Below, in pieces: positions 61,729-64,000 of a stretch of 64,000 nt of DNA (position 1 is its first letter; each line of letters begins with the position of its first letter). Source of the stretch: Bacteroidales bacterium (lineage in GTDB: Bacteria; Bacteroidota; Bacteroidia; Bacteroidales; ML635J-15). Position numbers and translations under genes: made by a program. The notes under the pieces are model-generated. The model ran no database searches. It was given only the letters and a program-made list of their open reading frames with translations, and was not told the origin of the DNA. The stretch spans positions 51,355 to 115,354 of the forward strand of contig JAISPG010000074.1 in assembly GCA_031275085.1 (NCBI GenBank), in the 5' to 3' direction.

Positions 61729-62007
61729 TTATAAATAATAAACAATTGCTGCTCTGTTGACATACGGACTTAGATTAGGCTTTGCTGCCAATGGCAACCG
61801 GTAAATCAACCGGTTTTGCAAACCCGTCACAAAAACCCTGGCTTTTTCTTTAAATAAATTTAATTGATTACATGTACACGTATTATTCAACGGTATAATT
61901 AAACTAAGCATGGCTGTTTGTATTAACAAAATAGCCGGATATTCCGTATTATTAATAGAAAAAAACAATTCATATAATTTATGTACTATCTTGTTTCTTA
62001 TATTCAT
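61729..62007 (-). CDS. Doubtful small protein, 92 residues
   Basis: An ATG-started open frame 18 bases before the HU-like gene on the same strand, with two Cys in NTCTCNQ and no signal or family resemblance. Codon use looks ordinary but the translation has no recognisable feature. Listed as a low-confidence gene because position would suit an operon. Confidence 0.25.
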   Translation of the reverse strand: MNIRNKIVHKLYELFFSINNTEYPAILLIQTAMLSLIIPLNNTCTCNQLNLFKEKARVFVTGLQNRLIYRLPLAAKPNLSPYVNRAAIVYYL

Positions 62008-62297
62008 TTCTTACTTTAAGATAAAGTATATACCAACAAATATATAAAATTATTTTAAAATACAAGTAAAATAATAAGATAATTTCTTTTGCAGATAAAA
62101 TATTTAAAATGCTAATGTATTTAATCTCTACTATCGGTTGATGGCTATCGAATTGACACTTCCATTTCTTCCGGCTAAAATAAAATAAAGACAATTCTGA
62201 GCTAACGGAAGTATTGAGTTCCGGTTAAAGGGATCAGAATGAGAAGATACAAAAAATAAGGAAAGTAAATTATTGAAAATGAACATTGGAAAAATAT

Positions 62298-62315
62298 CTG
62301 ATAATATTTTATCAG
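62298..62315 (+). terminator. Terminator-like hairpin upstream of the orphan gene
   Basis: CTGATAA / TTATCAG stem with a TATT loop, followed by GTCTTTTTTTG. It points rightward, but no rightward gene precedes it: 62008-62297 contains no credible ORF and only AT-rich DNA. It could end a small RNA or insulate the gene at 62355. Confidence 0.5.
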
Positions 62316-62328
62316 GTCTTTTTTTGAG

Positions 62329-62336
62329 TATTTTTG
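62329..62336 (+). promoter_or_regulatory. Putative -7 box (TATTTTTG) of the orphan two-TM gene
   Basis: Fits TAnnTTTG; it covers a TTG (62334) that could otherwise be an upstream start and so supports the ATG at 62355. No -33 box. Confidence 0.4.
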
Positions 62337-62354
62337 CAAATAAAAAACATCATA

Positions 62355-63761
62355 ATGAATACTTTAAATTATAGTTTCCTCACATTAATCCATATACAAA
62401 TAATTGCCCTTCCCGAAAATTTTACTTTACCGTATATTGAAAGATTAGATAAACCTAATGACTTACAACATAATTTATTTTATGGTACTGAGGGAAGTAC
62501 AAATATAATTCAGAGATATTCACTCCCCGGTTTCAACTATTCTATTAAGTTAGGATATGAAAAGGAGGTAAATGTAAAAGGTACAGCAAGAGTTGAAACT
62601 TCGATCTATTTCAAAAAATTCGCAGTTATACGTTATTACATGAAAATAGATCCTTTCAGTCTGAATAAAATCCTTACAACAGGTGATATTACCGAACTTG
62701 CAATAATGGGAATGGCAGAATCTGTTTCCAGTGATACAACATACAGTAGTTTTACAGACTTGCCGGATTTTATAACACCCGGACATGTAAAAAACTATCA
62801 TTCTTTTTCTCATGTAAAAAACTTGTATAAAACGTTCCTGATAAATGGAGCAAATACGGATATTCAGGACAAAAACTATGTATATGTTGATGTTTGGGAA
62901 GGAATTCAAGATAGCGAAGGATTATTCGCAGGGATGAATGAAAAAGATATTATTGCATATATTACCGATAATATGATGCTGGAATTAAACGGATTGTTAT
63001 TGTTGAATCCCCATGAATGGGAATATGGAAGGATTGACCGTAATATAAAAACAAGCACAGGTAATATTGCATTGGATAGAGATGAATTAATAATGTTGAA
63101 TGAGAATATTTGTATTTCTTTTGCCTCATTTGGAACCAATAATGCTACTGATTGGGAAAATCATTTACGAGAAGAAGACTCATATTATGTATCATGGCCT
63201 CAAATGTATCTTATTCTTGAATCCACATTAATTAAGAAATATGCACTTATGGCTGCAAATGAAGTATTCAGGCAACAGACATCATTAATGATTAAAAAAA
63301 ATAATAAAGTAGCTTCGGATTTTGTGGAAAAGTCGTTATATAGAAATGCAGATGTAAGGCTTAATATAGCAAATGTATTTCTACAACTTGACAATATAAA
63401 GTATACAACTCATAAAATATTATCGGACGAAATATCTGAAAAATTTGAACTTGACAAACAAATGGCTTTATTAGATACAAAAATGAAATATACCGATGAA
63501 GCATTGGAACTATTAAGCGATTCCAAAAAACTCCGCCAATCAAAACAATTGAATATAGTATTAGCTGTATTATCATCAATATCAGTATTGGGTTTATTAT
63601 TTAACCAGGTAAAACCACCTTTCATACAACGAGTGTTCGGGATATCCGATTATTATGCGGAGATAGTGGGTATTATCATTATCGGACTTTCTGTTTTTAT
63701 TATCTTATTATGCTTGTTCATTGTACTGAATAATGGGAAAACCGCTAAAGGAAGAAATTAA
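62355..63761 (+). CDS. Unassigned protein with two C-terminal membrane helices
   Basis: 468 residues from ATG 62355; the TTG at 62334 would add 7. A long soluble N-terminal part (about 1-330) with beta-rich start (RVETSIYFKKFAVIRYYMKID), a charged helical coiled region (about 330-398), and two hydrophobic segments: LNIVLAVLSSISVLGLLFN and AEIVGIIIIGLSVFIILLCL near the end. This topology resembles CorA-type transporters and RMD1/YrbG-like proteins, but the CorA GMN motif is not present. I do not recognise the family. No neighbour gives a clue. Confidence 0.6.
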   Translation: MNTLNYSFLTLIHIQIIALPENFTLPYIERLDKPNDLQHNLFYGTEGSTNIIQRYSLPGFNYSIKLGYEKEVNVKGTARVETSIYFKKFAVIRYYMKIDPFSLNKILTTGDITELAIMGMAESVSSDTTYSSFTDLPDFITPGHVKNYHSFSHVKNLYKTFLINGANTDIQDKNYVYVDVWEGIQDSEGLFAGMNEKDIIAYITDNMMLELNGLLLLNPHEWEYGRIDRNIKTSTGNIALDRDELIMLNENICISFASFGTNNATDWENHLREEDSYYVSWPQMYLILESTLIKKYALMAANEVFRQQTSLMIKKNNKVASDFVEKSLYRNADVRLNIANVFLQLDNIKYTTHKILSDEISEKFELDKQMALLDTKMKYTDEALELLSDSKKLRQSKQLNIVLAVLSSISVLGLLFNQVKPPFIQRVFGISDYYAEIVGIIIIGLSVFIILLCLFIVLNNGKTAKGRN

Positions 63762-63785
63762 TGAAGATTAAAAGATAGAATCTGT

Positions 63786-64000
63786 TTATTTCCAAACCCC
63801 ATCTACACTAGTTCCGCACCTATCACAAATACCATTAAAATTTAAAATTTTAGTCTGGAAATTTGTTCTTTCAATCAGATCTTCACCACAATTGCTGCAA
63901 TTTGTAACAATACTTTCATTTCTTAAATTTCCGGGATACACATATTTAATTCCTTTGGATTTTGCAAGTGAAACAGCTTTTTCAACAACATTTACAGGAG
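63786..64000 (-). CDS. AmmeMemoRadiSam-system radical SAM enzyme, C-terminal part
   Basis: The C-terminal ~70 residues, running past the window edge (5' end at >64000). Translated from the minus strand: AVSLAKSKGIKYVYPGNLRN, then NCSNCGEDLIERTNF and GICDRCGTSVDGVWK-stop. The YVYxGN, CxxCG..LI.R and CxxCG..(I/V).GVW blocks are characteristic of the AmrS (PFL-activating-like radical SAM) family. The two CxxCG pairs are a zinc or iron-sulphur site. The other two members (MEMO, AMMECR1) would be expected next to it. Confidence 0.75.
   Translation of the reverse strand, partial: PVNVVEKAVSLAKSKGIKYVYPGNLRNESIVTNCSNCGEDLIERTNFQTKILNFNGICDRCGTSVDGVWK

Noticed and set aside
61979..62194. 71-aa leftward ORF
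   Set aside because: Overlaps another doubtful ORF, has low-complexity content and no start or family support.

Overview
The window is AT-rich chromosomal DNA of a member of the Bacteroidota, most likely a Bacteroidales/Marinilabiliales-type anaerobe or facultative anaerobe. Evidence: type IX secretion genes (porU, porV, a porP/sprF-type gene, gldJ, a PorE-like OmpA protein), a T9SS sorting domain on the first (partial) protein, Bacteroidota-type promoter boxes (TTTG about 19-20 bases before TAnnTTTG) at several genes, and families largely confined to this phylum (DUF4269, DUF4143 ATPase, HU-like/DUF4469). No rRNA, tRNA or CRISPR array was seen. This is read from sequence only; the taxonomic call is inference.

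Layout. 1-5.2 kb: tail of a T9SS cargo protein, a DUF4269 protein, and a two-gene heterodimeric ABC exporter. 5.3-8.2 kb: a divergent two-component pair (NtrY-like kinase, sigma-54 response regulator). 8.2-11.4 kb: a leftward operon dapD, GT9 glycosyltransferase, tsaC/sua5-like, prmC. 11.7-15.4 kb: two convergent lipoproteins, anmK, tandem universal stress protein. 15.5-20.0 kb: leftward housekeeping genes fabI, groES-groEL, enolase. 20.2-24.4 kb: a perfect 28-bp-arm palindrome, a frameshifted DUF4143 ATPase, GNAT and DUF2156 genes, a LiaF-like membrane protein. 24.6-29.2 kb: a small secreted protein, an M20 peptidase, a patatin/BamA-like phospholipase. 29.2-43.0 kb: T9SS core block: porP-gldJ-murF leftward, porU-porV-ispF rightward, and a leftward TPR plus PorE-like pair. 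43.1-56.1 kb: secA, MTA phosphorylase, a TPR-like secreted protein, an LRR lipoprotein, a GC-rich repeat, a 42-residue lipoprotein, a LolC/E-type permease, a paired M16 peptidase, glyA. 56.1-64 kb: an accessory stretch with a Lactobacillales-like pyruvate oxidase, an IS3 transposase scar, a KilA-N protein, a SIR2-like NADase candidate with a translationally coupled Cys-rich partner, a GC-rich 128-bp inverted-repeat element that looks attC-like, an HU-like protein, an unassigned two-TM protein and the tail of an AmmeMemoRadiSam radical-SAM enzyme.

How they fit together. The 29-43 kb block builds and runs the T9SS: PorP/SprF, GldJ and the PorE-like protein are envelope components, PorV shuttles cargo and PorU removes the C-terminal signal of proteins such as the one at position 3. 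SecA drives the Sec export that precedes it. The most interesting candidate for an undescribed system is 59.1-60.7 kb: a SIR2 domain gene overlapping by ATGA a small Cys-rich gene, bounded on both sides by the same 9-base core (ACTGCTAAC/GTTAGCAGT), one side being a full folded element. That layout resembles a gene cassette carrying an anti-phage module; this is inference and needs the searches listed.
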